Below are positions 21,801 to 29,501 of a DNA stretch of 64,000 bases, in pieces. Numbering within the stretch: position 1 is the first letter of the stretch; every line of letters begins with the position of its first letter. Under the pieces are notes generated by a model. That model worked only from the letters and a program-made list of their open reading frames with translations, was not told the origin of the DNA and ran no database searches. Location: assembly GCA_039105265.1 (NCBI GenBank), contig JAPFFF010000052.1:186001-250000 (forward strand), given 5' to 3'. The stretch is from Tritrichomonas musculus. Taxonomy: Eukaryota; Parabasalia; Tritrichomonadida; Tritrichomonadidae. The translations under genes were made by a program, and so were the position numbers.

Positions 21801-22122
21801 TGAGTGTGAAGTACTTATAAGTTCCATCAAGTGCAATTGCTTTAACAATAGGTCTTCCAACATTTTTCTTTTTATGTATCTGTCGTAGTGCTTCTGTAAA
21901 TGCATACCTCTTATATTCATCTTGATTGATGTCTGTAGCAAAACCAATACCTTGTCCTGCAGGAATCATGAGCTTCCTCATTTCTTCTTTAAATTTGTCT
22001 TTCTTTTGGTATTGTTTTGCACGTCGATTATATTCACGACGAAACTGTGATTTTGTATCAGCATAGACATCTCCAATAGCATCTAAAAAATTATCTTCAA
22101 TGTCTTTGTTCATGTTTAACAT
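18838..22122 (-). CDS. polB: protein-primed DNA polymerase B
   Basis: A 1,094-residue family B polymerase that looks whole. The ATG at 22122 (MLNMNKD) is chosen because a TCACTT initiator lies 8-13 bases upstream. Visible motifs: exonuclease D428-F-E430, N-L-x-x-x-D near 481, motif A D716-x-x-SLYPS, motif B K855-x-x-x-N-S-x-Y-G, and motif C Q-D952-T-D954-S. The family replicates linear DNA from a terminal protein. Before the exonuclease domain lies an OTU-like stretch, D-N-C222-F-V-Y-A, with K-D-H307-Y about 85 residues on. This copy differs from I and III at a few residues, for example CKRMGISVEE against CKKMDITIEE near the C-terminus. Confidence 0.96.
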   Translation of the reverse strand: MLNMNKDIEDNFLDAIGDVYADTKSQFRREYNRRAKQYQKKDKFKEEMRKLMIPAGQGIGFATDINQDEYKRYAFTEALRQIHKKKNVGRPIVKAIALDGTYKYFTLSDKHNFESTLGHITGELDLSEDQSDTNPYISNMFIPVRYEVQFIDMNKTNDGVHFRTKMQDMDTHEFYDDEVEIDEDYRNTPEGSFFPYINLSPIDLSTYQIFHEVRKENYRDNCFVYACIQSGVFTDDEIDDLRFFVQTRTIPNNKIEEVAKKFKCNFSIIRIVEQPDKYKYETRINTRKKKWSVDFQREVNLILFKDHYMLNKNIPCTLFYLRHYEELDRTFAYMPFEKRCKIERLHSNRKTVKDYNAEGIKPITFFQKMFELHLFEEIKACEMDIINTTEYEHVNDYVSLEYNAEQCTRLIENNKKKQNTWSRIYYSDFETNSTVSPHIPYLNCTIFRDKANIHKISIQGEDCGQKLLNYLWSGSLTYFHNLKYDACFFINTPGWDTQITERSGTVLQIIMTLFEEGTRKVKKRLTFRNSYSIIPQALNKFATMFNLNVHKEVMAYKLYTQENIQRRIVDATEFQQQYIDENADKLSKAQLDANCKQIIENAKIANCYNDGKIDIIKYAIFYCFKDCIVLMKGMEKFNEDLKAVFKETKTDMYGVHDFISISAIGYCFAKKYGCFDGCYELSGKCQDFIQRCVSGGRTMTAGNEKQYIEGKIQDFDAVSLYPSAMYVMDGIPLGRPKVIPQGTTHEQLMQYDTFFIEVNIKKLECKSKEPYKFGQVFTRNEAGSKIFGNFLVDHYYIDKVGLMDLFEFYDVEYELIRGYYFDEGFNKKINEFIEKLFNLRASYKKQKNPLEQTIKLLLNSIYGKSILKATKTETKTVPKSQLYKYLWRNYNFIKEVVEDANIDKCYVKKLKPINDHFNLPQFGASVLSWSKHLMNRVMATAEQAGIPIFYQDTDSMHVLEKDVPRIADLFQFKYHQPLIGKNMCQFHNDFDEFEGSQGEIHSRKLIALGKKSYLDILVDEQGNEGYHIRLKGIPKQVILNKCKRMGISVEELYERMYKGESMTFDLLDGSNAFRKSKTFQQTNLPKFARTLRFT

Positions 22123-22129
22123 AAAATAA

Positions 22130-22135
22130 AAGTGA
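22130..22135 (-). promoter_or_regulatory. initiator (TCACTT) for element II polB
   Basis: TCACTT on the minus strand fits the T. vaginalis initiator consensus TCA-Py-(T/A)-(T/A). Its A is 11 bases upstream of the chosen ATG, the usual short-leader spacing in this organism. Confidence 0.6.
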
Positions 22136-22195
22136 AACGATGAAAATAAAAACAAAGAAAAAGTTAAAAAATTATTTTTTTATTTATGACCTATC

Positions 22196-23686
22196 TTATT
22201 GGGGGTATTCATAATCATCAATGACATTATCATCGAGATATGGAAAATGATATTGGAACTCATTTCCTTTCGACTTTGAGTCATTTTTCCGTTCAATTTC
22301 GTTCTTCTCCAATGATTCACCAAATTGCCTGATGGCATTCAACACTTGTTTCGTTGATTGCTTCTTTCCTTTTTTCTCGAAGCTGCATGCGTTGTCCAAC
22401 TTCTCTTTCTCTTCTGGTGATAAGTATGGTCGAAGACGATAAATGCAATTGGACAACTTCCATCCATAGGTCTTGAACATGTTTATAAGCTCTGGTCCTT
22501 TTTTCTTATCATTTGATTCAACAGTGTCCAACATGTTTCGAAGATAATCAACTTCTACAATCATCAATTTCGATCTTGCCAACTTTTCAGCAAATGAATC
22601 ACCTGTTGGAGGACCAGCTTGTTGAGCATTTTTGAGATTTTTCACGTCAATCTTTAGATCGTGAATATTGTTAATGTACTTCGCCACCTTTTTTGGACGA
22701 AGTTCCAATTTCATCAGCTCGAGTGCATATTCGTCGCTATTATCAATGTCTTTCCTGAGTTCTTCAGCATTGTGATTGATGTCTTCAATGTGAAATTCTA
22801 CACCAGTCATTCGCTCCTCCAACCTCGTTAATCGGTCTTTCAAGTTTTCATTTTCTTCTATTAATCGTTCCATTTCTTCTCGAAAGTTGAATGGACTAAC
22901 ATTATCCTCCTTATAACCACTATTGGATTTCATTTCATGATTACTTTTCGGTGGCTTATATTGTTCTCTGTGAACTGGTTCTTGTTCTTGTTCAACTTCT
23001 TCTTCTTCTTCTCCTTCTATCTTTGTTTCTTCTTTTGGATTTGAACCGAATTTTTGTTTCTCAGTAAATGCAGATGGTCTAGCGAGAACACTTGGACGTG
23101 GAGGAGGAACTTGTTGCTTAGATGGAGATGGAGGAACTTGTTGCTTAGATGGAGGTGGAGGAACTTGTTGCATAGAAGGAGGTGGAGGAACTTTAATTAT
23201 ATTATATGAGCGAGGTGGTGGAAAGAATTTATTTGAAATTGGAACATATGGAGAATATGGATTCTTCCTTATTACATCGTCTTCTTGCTTCAATCTAGCT
23301 GCTTCTTCTTCTTGCTTCTTTAATTTAGCTGCTGCTTCTTCTTGCTGCTTCTTCAATCTAGCTGCTTCTTCTTCTTCTTGCTTCTTCTTCAATCTAGCTG
23401 CTTCTTCTTCTTGCTGCTTCTTCAATCTAGCTGCTTCTTCTTCTTGCTGCTTCTTTAATTTAGCTGCTGCTTCTTCTTGCTGCTTCATGATGAGCTGTCG
23501 CATGGATTCGAGTTCTTCTGGGGACATGTTCTTGAACCAATCTACTGTGGGTGCAGCTGATGGTGCAGCTGATGGTTGATCTGATGGTGCAGCTGATGGT
23601 TGATCTGATAGTGCAACTGATCGACCCAATTGCTCGATTGAGTCAAATAGACTAACATCGCTGTCTGAGCTGTCGTTGTATGACAT
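22196..23686 (-). CDS. low-complexity coiled-coil protein upstream of polB
   Basis: A 496-residue protein of unknown function lying just upstream of the polymerase on the same strand. It opens with a short acidic stretch and repeats of D-Q-P-S-A-A-P. A highly charged coiled coil follows (repeated A-A-R-L-K-K-Q-Q-E-E-E units, ~75-140), then P-P-P-P-S-x-Q-Q-V repeats (~165-200). A second coiled coil (~270-320) and a helical C-terminal domain follow. The repeats are encoded by near-perfect GCAGCT/AAGAAG tracts and differ in number from the element III copy. Its place next to a protein-primed polymerase makes a replication-accessory or terminal-protein role worth testing, but no motif shows it. 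Confidence 0.8.
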   Translation of the reverse strand: MSYNDSSDSDVSLFDSIEQLGRSVALSDQPSAAPSDQPSAAPSAAPTVDWFKNMSPEELESMRQLIMKQQEEAAAKLKKQQEEEAARLKKQQEEEAARLKKKQEEEEAARLKKQQEEAAAKLKKQEEEAARLKQEDDVIRKNPYSPYVPISNKFFPPPRSYNIIKVPPPPSMQQVPPPPSKQQVPPSPSKQQVPPPRPSVLARPSAFTEKQKFGSNPKEETKIEGEEEEEVEQEQEPVHREQYKPPKSNHEMKSNSGYKEDNVSPFNFREEMERLIEENENLKDRLTRLEERMTGVEFHIEDINHNAEELRKDIDNSDEYALELMKLELRPKKVAKYINNIHDLKIDVKNLKNAQQAGPPTGDSFAEKLARSKLMIVEVDYLRNMLDTVESNDKKKGPELINMFKTYGWKLSNCIYRLRPYLSPEEKEKLDNACSFEKKGKKQSTKQVLNAIRQFGESLEKNEIERKNDSKSKGNEFQYHFPYLDDNVIDDYEYPQ

Positions 23687-23859
23687 ACAAGTATAAAAAT
23701 GATCTATTTTTTAGTTGATATCACTAAATTTTAAATCTTGTAGAAAAACTCGAAGGTGGATATTTTTCTTTGAAAAAGTTAAATTCACTATAAAAATTCA
23801 AAAATTGAATTAAAAAAAATAAAATATATTGAAATTTAAAAAAAATATATTTATTAATA

Positions 23860-23865
23860 TCACTA
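23860..23865 (+). promoter_or_regulatory. initiator (TCACTA) for the 142-residue gene
   Basis: TCACTA has its A 15 bases upstream of the paired ATG-ATG at 23877. The same motif is kept at the element III copy (58808-58813, minus strand). It decides the start against a longer reading that begins upstream of the initiator. Confidence 0.55.
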
Positions 23866-23876
23866 TTATTTTATTA

Positions 23877-24305
23877 ATGATGAATGAAGAAGAAGATAAA
23901 ATAGAAGATATTTTACAAAAACAAACACCTCCTAAAGATCATGATTCATTCGACTACAAAATAAATATAAACATGTCGAAAAAAATATCTCAACTAAAAG
24001 TTGAAGATGATACATCAAATTTAAGAACGATGTGTGAAAATTATGCTCAAGCTCTTGAAAATGATGCACATCGACTTCGAGCAAAACAAAAAAAGAGGTA
24101 TGATGAATGGTTTGACAACCTCGAGAAAGATTGTTATCCTGCAAGAGACATTGTTAACTTGTACAACATGTTCTTTGGTCATGAACTACCTATTACTCGA
24201 CTTGGTTTCGGGCATCTCGATGGAACAAAGAGACACTTTACTCATAAGAGAGTGAAAAAAAATTATAAGTTCATCACAATGTACTACAAAAAAATGAATA
24301 ACTAA
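23877..24305 (+). CDS. 142-residue charged protein, unknown function
   Basis: I do not recognise the family. The N-terminus is very acidic (M-M-N-E-E-E-D). The middle is helical with a R-L-R-A-K-Q-K-K-R-Y-D-E-W-F-D-N-L-E-K-D stretch, followed by a compact segment with G-H-L-D-G-T-K-R-H-F-T-H-K and a basic tail. It is transcribed against the neighbouring basic-region gene, and the 19-base minisatellite separates the two 3' ends. An initiator sits 15 bases upstream. The element III copy (58371-58796) differs mainly in the last residues. The basic tail could bind nucleic acid; this is inference. Confidence 0.75.
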   Translation: MMNEEEDKIEDILQKQTPPKDHDSFDYKININMSKKISQLKVEDDTSNLRTMCENYAQALENDAHRLRAKQKKRYDEWFDNLEKDCYPARDIVNLYNMFFGHELPITRLGFGHLDGTKRHFTHKRVKKNYKFITMYYKKMNN

Positions 24306-24334
24306 AAAAAAAAAATGTTTTTTTTAATCTACTT

Positions 24335-24543
24335 GTTTTTCCTCATATGCTACTTTTTTCCTCATATGCTACCTTTTTCCTCATATGCTACCTTTTTCCT
24401 CATATGCTACCTTTTTCCTCATATGCTACCTTTTTCCTCATATGCTACCTTTTTCCTCATATGCTACCTTTTTCCTCATATGCTACCTTTTTCCTCATAT
24501 GCTACCTTTTTCCTCATATGCTACCTTTTTCCTCATATGCTAC
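24335..24543. repeat. 19-base minisatellite, 11 copies
   Basis: Eleven head-to-tail copies of a 19-base unit read, on the minus strand, GGTAGCATATGAGGAAAAA. The array lies between two convergent genes and touches the stop of the one on the right. Open frames across it (F-P-H-M-L-P-F-S-S-Y-A-T repeats) are products of the repeat and are not genes. Element III has the same array at the same place with 17 copies, most carrying C in place of A (GCCTATG). Confidence 0.95.
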
Positions 24544-24804
24544 CTATTTGCTTTCATACAACATTATTTTTTCCTTCATACTTTGTAATTCTCTTTTCTT
24601 TCTTTCACGATATGCCTTTTGCTGTTGTTTACGTGCTTCATTTCGTTCTTCAACAGTTGCATACTTTTGCTTTCTACCACGTTTTTCTGTTGTTTCAGTT
24701 TTTGCAGTATCAATATTTTTGAGGTTGTCTTTACTCTTGGACTTCTTCAACTTCTTGATGATAGCTGTTTCCTTGAACTCACCCAAATCTAAATTTGCGC
24801 TCAT
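24544..24804 (-). CDS. small basic-region (bZIP-like) protein
   Basis: An 86-residue protein starting MSANLDLGEF. Residues ~38-80 form a strongly basic helix: K-R-G-R-K-Q-K-Y-x-T-x-E-E-R, then A-R-K-Q-Q-Q-K-A-Y-R-E-R-K-K-R-E-L, continuing as an amphipathic helix. An AT-hook-like R-G-R followed by a basic helix resembles DNA-binding basic regions seen in many mobile-element proteins. It is divergent from the 124-residue gene with 76 bases between, so the pair may share control sequence. A transcription-factor role inside the element is inference. Confidence 0.75.
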   Translation of the reverse strand: MSANLDLGEFKETAIIKKLKKSKSKDNLKNIDTAKTETTEKRGRKQKYATVEERNEARKQQQKAYRERKKRELQSMKEKIMLYESK

Positions 24805-24863
24805 GATTTCATTCGAGAAAAAAAATTGAAATATTTTTGAAAATTGAATATTTGCAAACAAAA

Positions 24864-24869
24864 TCACTT
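24864..24869 (+). promoter_or_regulatory. initiator (TCACTT) for the 124-residue gene
   Basis: TCACTT has its A 15 bases upstream of the ATG at 24881 and is followed by TCATTTTTTAAAATG. The element III copy keeps it at 57686-57691 on the other strand. Confidence 0.6.
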
Positions 24870-24880
24870 CATTTTTTAAA

Positions 24881-25255
24881 ATGTCGCGTTCTGGAAATGA
24901 CTTCAAAGAATTCCAAAAACAGCAAAAGCTAGCTATCAAAAATGCTCATGTTGAAATAGCCAATGCTATTAAAGAGGTGATGTTTCTGTTCAACCAAAAA
25001 ATAATAAACTCGACACCATCTACTGTCTGCACCATCTATGACCCTTTGATACAAGCAAACTTGAACAAGATTGCTGAATCACTTACTCAAATGAATCTCA
25101 CTACCTGCGAGGTTTATCATAAAAAGATTCCTCAATCTCCAACACCAAAATCTATTGGCTTTCACGTGCCGATAGTGCCTGACTCGCAAGAGACACAAGA
25201 AGATGATGATGATGAAGATACACAAGAAGCTTCATCTCCAAAAGACAAGGAGTAA
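24881..25255 (+). CDS. 124-residue protein with acidic tail, unknown function
   Basis: The first ~60 residues look helical and amphipathic (E-F-Q-K-Q-Q-K-L-A-I-K-N-A-H-V-E). The middle is neutral with one conserved T-x-C-x-V-Y-H-K, and the tail is Gln/Glu/Asp-rich (Q-E-D-D-D-D-E-D-T-Q-E). I recognise no family. It is convergent with the 174-residue gene downstream and divergent from the basic-region gene. The element III copy is nearly identical. A clear host-type initiator marks it as one of the genes likely expressed with the polymerase and not with the structural cluster. Confidence 0.75.
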   Translation: MSRSGNDFKEFQKQQKLAIKNAHVEIANAIKEVMFLFNQKIINSTPSTVCTIYDPLIQANLNKIAESLTQMNLTTCEVYHKKIPQSPTPKSIGFHVPIVPDSQETQEDDDDEDTQEASSPKDKE

Positions 25256-25292
25256 GAGTAAAAAATAATTACTTCTAATTTTAATTTTTTTT

Positions 25293-25817
25293 TTATACTA
25301 TACAATATTTTAAGCATACATGATAATTATTAACAAGCTCATTATATTCTTTATTATATACTTGTTTCAAGTCAATGACTACCTCTCCATTATCTTTAAT
25401 AATTTTTATTGCATCTATTTTTCTTATTGGATTGCTCTTAGCTGCACAACATCCAACATCTTCATTAAGTTGTACTTCAACCTCACTAACATGTAGTATT
25501 GCTTTGATGATGTTGCTAAGAGATTCAATAGGTACTATGATGCATTTCTTTGATATAATGTTAGCTAGTAGTGCTTTGTCTTGATTAAGTAGTATTTGTG
25601 CATATGCTTCAAGTATAACATTACGTACATCTGGTTCAACTTCAACAGGTTCAGTTTGCACTCCAATGTCTCTTGTAATAACAATGTCTTCCTTGCCATC
25701 ATCTCTCTTATTAATAATAATGTTGTTGTTGATGTTTGATGTAGATGATGCAGCTGCTGATGGTTCTAAAGATACATTTGCTTGAACTCCATTGGTTGTA
25801 CTCCTCTTCTTAATCAT
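25293..25817 (-). CDS. 174-residue protein with an LC8-type GVQT motif
   Basis: A 174-residue protein of unknown family. The first ~45 residues are low-complexity (Ala/Ser, Asn). Residues 50-58 read D-I-G-V-Q-T-E-P-V, which fits the dynein light chain LC8 core (T/V/I)-Q-T in a disordered setting. From ~65 it becomes a compact alpha/beta domain with a conserved G-C-C-A-A-K. It is the last of the same-strand run that includes the capsid genes, with 21 bases from its neighbour. Its ATG follows a T-tract and TAAATG. It may be a particle-associated protein; this is inference. Confidence 0.78.
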   Translation of the reverse strand: MIKKRSTTNGVQANVSLEPSAAASSTSNINNNIIINKRDDGKEDIVITRDIGVQTEPVEVEPDVRNVILEAYAQILLNQDKALLANIISKKCIIVPIESLSNIIKAILHVSEVEVQLNEDVGCCAAKSNPIRKIDAIKIIKDNGEVVIDLKQVYNKEYNELVNNYHVCLKYCIV

Positions 25818-25838
25818 TTAGGTTGGGAAAAAATAGGC

Positions 25839-26285
25839 TTAAAGTACTAAGTCTAGCTGTTCTCCAATAAACATGTCAAATGACTCAATTTGATATTTCT
25901 GCTTGAGAGCATCGATTTTTGGTTTATGACTTGTAGGAGCAGCTGCAATGGAGTAGTTGTAGTATTTGATTCCTTGATACTCTTGAGTGGTAGTGTTTCC
26001 ATTTATGTAGAACTCTTCGAAATCTTCAGTTATTTTTCTCCTTGAGTTAGGCTTAATAAATATTGAGTCAAGATCAAGTTCTTTGAGCTTATCTGGATAA
26101 AATCTGTGGTACTTGTCTTTTATCTTGATTGAGACATAAAGTACTTTACCTAAATAGCTCCATTCTCCTACTTTCATTGGGTACTTGTCACAAAGTATCG
26201 AGAAATTACATTGTTTAGTATTTGGAGCACATTTTGCACGAAGTTCATTGACATAGTCATAGACGTTTCTTGTTGTCATTTTCAT
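25839..26285 (-). CDS. 148-residue protein of the structural cluster
   Basis: I chose the ATG at 26285 (MKMTTRNVYDY): codons further upstream overlap the preceding gene in another frame and look non-coding. The protein is compact and mixed alpha/beta, with many Lys and Tyr and a conserved K-Y-P-M-K-V-G-E-W-S-Y-L-G-K stretch. I recognise no family. It lies in the same-strand structural run, 25 bases after the 144-residue gene and 21 before the 174-residue gene. The element III copy is almost identical. A particle or assembly role is inferred from position only. Confidence 0.78.
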   Translation of the reverse strand: MKMTTRNVYDYVNELRAKCAPNTKQCNFSILCDKYPMKVGEWSYLGKVLYVSIKIKDKYHRFYPDKLKELDLDSIFIKPNSRRKITEDFEEFYINGNTTTQEYQGIKYYNYSIAAAPTSHKPKIDALKQKYQIESFDMFIGEQLDLVL

Positions 26286-26310
26286 CTGGATAAAAAAATT
26301 CAATAAAAAA

Positions 26311-26745
26311 TTAATAGATGTTATTTTGGGTAAAGATATGTTGAGTAGGTCCATATCGAATATCTTGTTTATTATATTCTCTTGCTCTACCTTGCATTGG
26401 TGGTTTCTCAGGCTTCTTAAGATATTTTGGTAAGAGAGGTACTGGTTTATCTTTTTCACCTATATGTCGATAAAAACCACCATCTGTAATACTAACAGGA
26501 GGTTCACGAACAGGTTTGGTTATATGTTCTCGAGTATCTGGAAATCTAACAGGGTCCTCATGTTCAATAATCTGGGTAGGTGGTCGATTAATATATGGGT
26601 TGAAGGTTACAGAATAAGTATTAGTATTACTGAACACACCAAAATGTTGAAACTCTATGTCTTTATTTTTCATAGTAGCTTCATTATACATCATACCTTC
26701 TCTTCCAACAATTTCAGCATGTGGACTTCTATAATCATTCGACAT
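26311..26745 (-). CDS. 144-residue protein following the capsid gene
   Basis: A 144-residue protein, Pro- and Arg-rich, with little predicted secondary structure and no membrane segment. Features include I-N-R-P-P-T-Q-I-I-E-H, P-V-R-E-P-P-V-S-I and L-P-K-Y-L-K-K-P-E-K-P. It begins 28 bases downstream of the major capsid candidate, behind TTTTATTTTATAGAAAATG. The family is unknown. Its extended, proline-rich makeup would suit a cement or internal particle protein; this is inference. The element III copy differs at only a few positions. Confidence 0.78.
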   Translation of the reverse strand: MSNDYRSPHAEIVGREGMMYNEATMKNKDIEFQHFGVFSNTNTYSVTFNPYINRPPTQIIEHEDPVRFPDTREHITKPVREPPVSITDGGFYRHIGEKDKPVPLLPKYLKKPEKPPMQGRAREYNKQDIRYGPTQHIFTQNNIY

Positions 26746-26773
26746 TTTCTATAAAATAAAAATATACATCTTT

Positions 26774-28456
26774 TTACTCAGGGGTTGTTAAATCATAAGG
26801 ACCAATACGTACTGATGGTGGCATACCGTTTGGTCTAATTAAGATACTAATTGATATATCTGTTAATAAGCATAATAATGGAGGTGTATCTACTTCCTGT
26901 CTAAATGGATTATTTGCCATTTGACTACATATCAGTTCGAAGTTAATAGGTGCAAGACTTGAAAGACCTTGTTGATATGTTCCATCTGTTTCAGTAGGAA
27001 GACCTATAAAGAATGAGGACCTATCACTTGGATAATAGCCTGTTGTATTTTCATTATACTGATTCTCATTAGCTAGACTTGCAATAACCTCTTTATTAAA
27101 TCCATTTTGCTCTCCATTCATGTTCATTGCATTCTGGCAATATTCGAGGAACTCTGGATACTTACCATTAGTACCAAATGCTTTAGCAGGAATATTATTG
27201 TAATTACCACAATTCATATGAAATGCTTCAAACTGAGGATTCTTGAAGTATGTCTTATGTGTATGCTTGAGTGGGAATAAGCAAAACATACTATCTACAA
27301 AATTAGGTGTAATAGTAATAGTTGCTTTATCTTGTTCATTCTTAAGAGGTCTTGTACAAGTGTAAAATGACATAATCTGTGTTGGGAATGTAAGTGGATG
27401 TTGAGGGTTAGCATATCTTTGAACAAGTGCTGTATATACAGATTCATGAATACCAAAACAAGGTATAATACTCGCACATTCTTCAATAGAATAATCAACA
27501 ACACTCCAAGTTCTCCAATCACTGTAAATAGTTCGGTCAACTCTTGCCTTAGTATTGTTAGCTCCTGCAACTTCATATGCTCCTCCATGATTATCACCAA
27601 CAGGTGGAAGATTCTTGGGGTGATTAATCTTATCCATTGCTATTTTGTCGGTACTTGTCCACATCCATATTGGTTCTCCAATAGGTCGAAATTCATTGGT
27701 AATTTCATCAACATTGAAGTCTTTCATTATATGTGGATTAGCAACCAATCTCTTTTCAAAACCAACTGGACAATATACCATACCAGCTGTTGAAAAGTAA
27801 AGACGTAATTCGATTTTACCTGCAAATGCTGGCAAGTACTTGATATTAGATAATGGTAGGAATCGTCGTAAATCAATCTTTAATCTAATTGTTGATGTAA
27901 CGGAAGTCACGCCTGTGTTAAGATTTGCAACAAAACCACATCTCCTTCCATGAGTATCATTCCAAATATCCTTATGTCTTGCTTTACTATATACATCAGC
28001 TCTTTTAGTAACTTCATTTGCACAACATGCTGTTAAAAAGGATTCTTCGCATGCAAAGTTCTGGGTATAAAGCGTCATACCATTAGCTACAATTTCATAC
28101 TTCTCAACAGCATCTCGAGCATCCTTAAAACCAAACCATACCTTACCAAAATTATATCCATCAACATTTTCTAAATTACTAGCTATTGGTTTATCAATCT
28201 TTAATGTCACTTTCATATCTGCTCGAATAAAACCATTATATATATCAGCAGTATTATGAGTATTAGGAGAGATAATACATGTTGTATATGAACCACTCTT
28301 AATTGGTGGTGATGGTGAATACGAAGTTTGTGGATTTAATGAGTATGCCTTATTAGTATCACTAAGTGCTATGCAATTATCGACAACATCAAAGTAAGAT
28401 GCAATCTGTGTACAAACCTCAGCAGAGGTTTTCATATAGGATTCCTTGTTGAGCAT
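26774..28456 (-). CDS. major capsid protein candidate
   Basis: A 560-residue protein in the place and size range of the double jelly-roll major capsid protein of Mavericks/Polintons, next to the ATPase and minor structural genes. It is beta-rich, without signal peptide or membrane segment. Features include D-R-T-I-Y-S-D-W-R-T-W-S near residue 310 and the C-terminal L-L-C-L-L-T-D-I-S-I-S-I-L-I-R-P-N-G. Compared with the element III copy (562 residues), most of the chain is identical, but short patches at ~181-185, 241-248, 270-277 and 289-311 differ strongly, as exposed capsid loops would. The assignment rests on position, length and beta content; a profile search is needed. Confidence 0.8.
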   Translation of the reverse strand: MLNKESYMKTSAEVCTQIASYFDVVDNCIALSDTNKAYSLNPQTSYSPSPPIKSGSYTTCIISPNTHNTADIYNGFIRADMKVTLKIDKPIASNLENVDGYNFGKVWFGFKDARDAVEKYEIVANGMTLYTQNFACEESFLTACCANEVTKRADVYSKARHKDIWNDTHGRRCGFVANLNTGVTSVTSTIRLKIDLRRFLPLSNIKYLPAFAGKIELRLYFSTAGMVYCPVGFEKRLVANPHIMKDFNVDEITNEFRPIGEPIWMWTSTDKIAMDKINHPKNLPPVGDNHGGAYEVAGANNTKARVDRTIYSDWRTWSVVDYSIEECASIIPCFGIHESVYTALVQRYANPQHPLTFPTQIMSFYTCTRPLKNEQDKATITITPNFVDSMFCLFPLKHTHKTYFKNPQFEAFHMNCGNYNNIPAKAFGTNGKYPEFLEYCQNAMNMNGEQNGFNKEVIASLANENQYNENTTGYYPSDRSSFFIGLPTETDGTYQQGLSSLAPINFELICSQMANNPFRQEVDTPPLLCLLTDISISILIRPNGMPPSVRIGPYDLTTPE

Positions 28457-28473
28457 TTTAGATAGAAAAAAAT

Positions 28474-29025
28474 TTACATCATATCTTCAAAGATGCGATT
28501 TCTCCTACCAATAGGTCTCATAGGTATATATTGAGGTTGTTGTTCTTCTTCATATTGTTGTGGCGGTTCTTCAGGAACATACTGTTGTCTTGGTTTACTC
28601 ATCCTTTTATCAACAACCTCCTTTATCATACGTCTCTGTTCTTTCTTCTCTCGACTTATCTTCATTTCTTCACCTAGTGATTTTAGCTGTTTTAGTATTT
28701 CCTCATTCACAGTAGGGTCATAAACTTGGCTTTGTTGAGTTTTTCGAGGTTTTGTAGGTTTTCGTGCAGCTTTCGAACTTATTGGCTTTCTTGGCTTTTC
28801 TTCAAGTTCCTCATGTTCTTCACTGTCTGAGTTTTCTTGAGTTTCTTCGTTATTTTCACTGTCTGAGTTTTCTTGATATTCTCGAGTTATTGGAGTTTTT
28901 CGCTGTTTTACAATATACTTGTCTTTGGTTTTCGTAGGAAGCACTTCCCAATCTGGGTCATCCCTTCCATTCAACCATTTATGAATAACTGCAAGTCTCT
29001 TAGAACCTGTTAGATGTTTTGACAT
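28474..29025 (-). CDS. 183-residue charged protein of the structural cluster
   Basis: The first ~45 residues form a conserved small domain (M-S-K-H-L-T-G-S-K-R-L-A-V-I, W-E-V-L-P-T-K). A low-complexity acidic stretch with repeated E-N-S-D-S-E follows, then a basic Pro/Lys region, a helical segment (~110-145) and a Gln/Pro-rich tail ending R-R-N-R-I-F-E-D-M-M. The family is unknown. It sits 17 bases upstream of the capsid gene on the same strand. The basic and acidic blocks could suit a DNA-binding core or scaffold protein; this is inference. The element III copy is nearly identical. Confidence 0.75.
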   Translation of the reverse strand: MSKHLTGSKRLAVIHKWLNGRDDPDWEVLPTKTKDKYIVKQRKTPITREYQENSDSENNEETQENSDSEEHEELEEKPRKPISSKAARKPTKPRKTQQSQVYDPTVNEEILKQLKSLGEEMKISREKKEQRRMIKEVVDKRMSKPRQQYVPEEPPQQYEEEQQPQYIPMRPIGRRNRIFEDMM

Positions 29026-29064
29026 TTAAAAATAAACAAAAAAAGTCTATAAATTGAGTTTTCA

Positions 29065-29484
29065 TTAGATGTAGGTTCTTGAATGATGGTTTGTACTAAA
29101 GTCACTCTCTTGAAATGGTTTCTCTGGTTTCGGTGTATATGCTGATTTTTCAAGAGGTGCTTTAATTGATTCACCCTTTGCAGATTTATTAATTGATGAT
29201 AATGCAGTTTTCACATTTCCTTCAGGTACATACTTTAATGCTGTGTCGGCTATATTTGCTATTTTATTTCTTGTACTATCGCTCAAGAAGCTTTCACCAA
29301 GACCTCTCGCAACTTTACCAATAAGGCCAGAATGCTTAGTTAATCCACTTGTTGAAACATCTAATAATTTACTTGCGAGACCACCCGAAACACTATCTGC
29401 AGCTCCCATTAAGACTTTACCACCTAAGCCGATTCCTCCTTTTATCATCTCTCTCCATATAGAATAATTTGGATCAATTCCCAT
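29065..29484 (-). CDS. glycine-rich amphipathic protein, possible adenovirus pVI analogue
   Basis: A 139-residue protein. After a short variable N-terminus comes M-I-K-G-G-I-G-L-G-G-K-V-L-M-G-A-A-D-S-V-S-G-G-L-A-S, an amphipathic glycine-rich helix. A Ser/Lys region and a short conserved tail follow. The I-K-G-G block fits the adenain-type cleavage consensus (M/I/L)-x-G-G, and the element encodes an adenain-like protease. Adenovirus protein VI has the same plan: a propeptide, a GG cut site and a membrane-active helix, encoded beside the hexon gene. The resemblance is one of plan, not demonstrated homology. In element III the N-terminus differs in length and sequence while the rest is conserved. 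Confidence 0.75.
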   Translation of the reverse strand: MGIDPNYSIWREMIKGGIGLGGKVLMGAADSVSGGLASKLLDVSTSGLTKHSGLIGKVARGLGESFLSDSTRNKIANIADTALKYVPEGNVKTALSSINKSAKGESIKAPLEKSAYTPKPEKPFQESDFSTNHHSRTYI

Positions 29485-29501
29485 TTTTAAAAAATAAAAA
29501 A

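Noticed and set aside
24335-24543. Possible CRISPR-like array
   Set aside because: The 19-base units follow one another with no spacers and there are no cas genes; it is a minisatellite in a eukaryotic transposon.
24315-24829. Three overlapping plus-strand frames coding for F-P-H-M-L-P-F-S-S-Y-A-T repeats
   Set aside because: They arise from the 19-base minisatellite, whose unit length opens all three frames; they overlap the basic-region gene antisense and are absent in element III.
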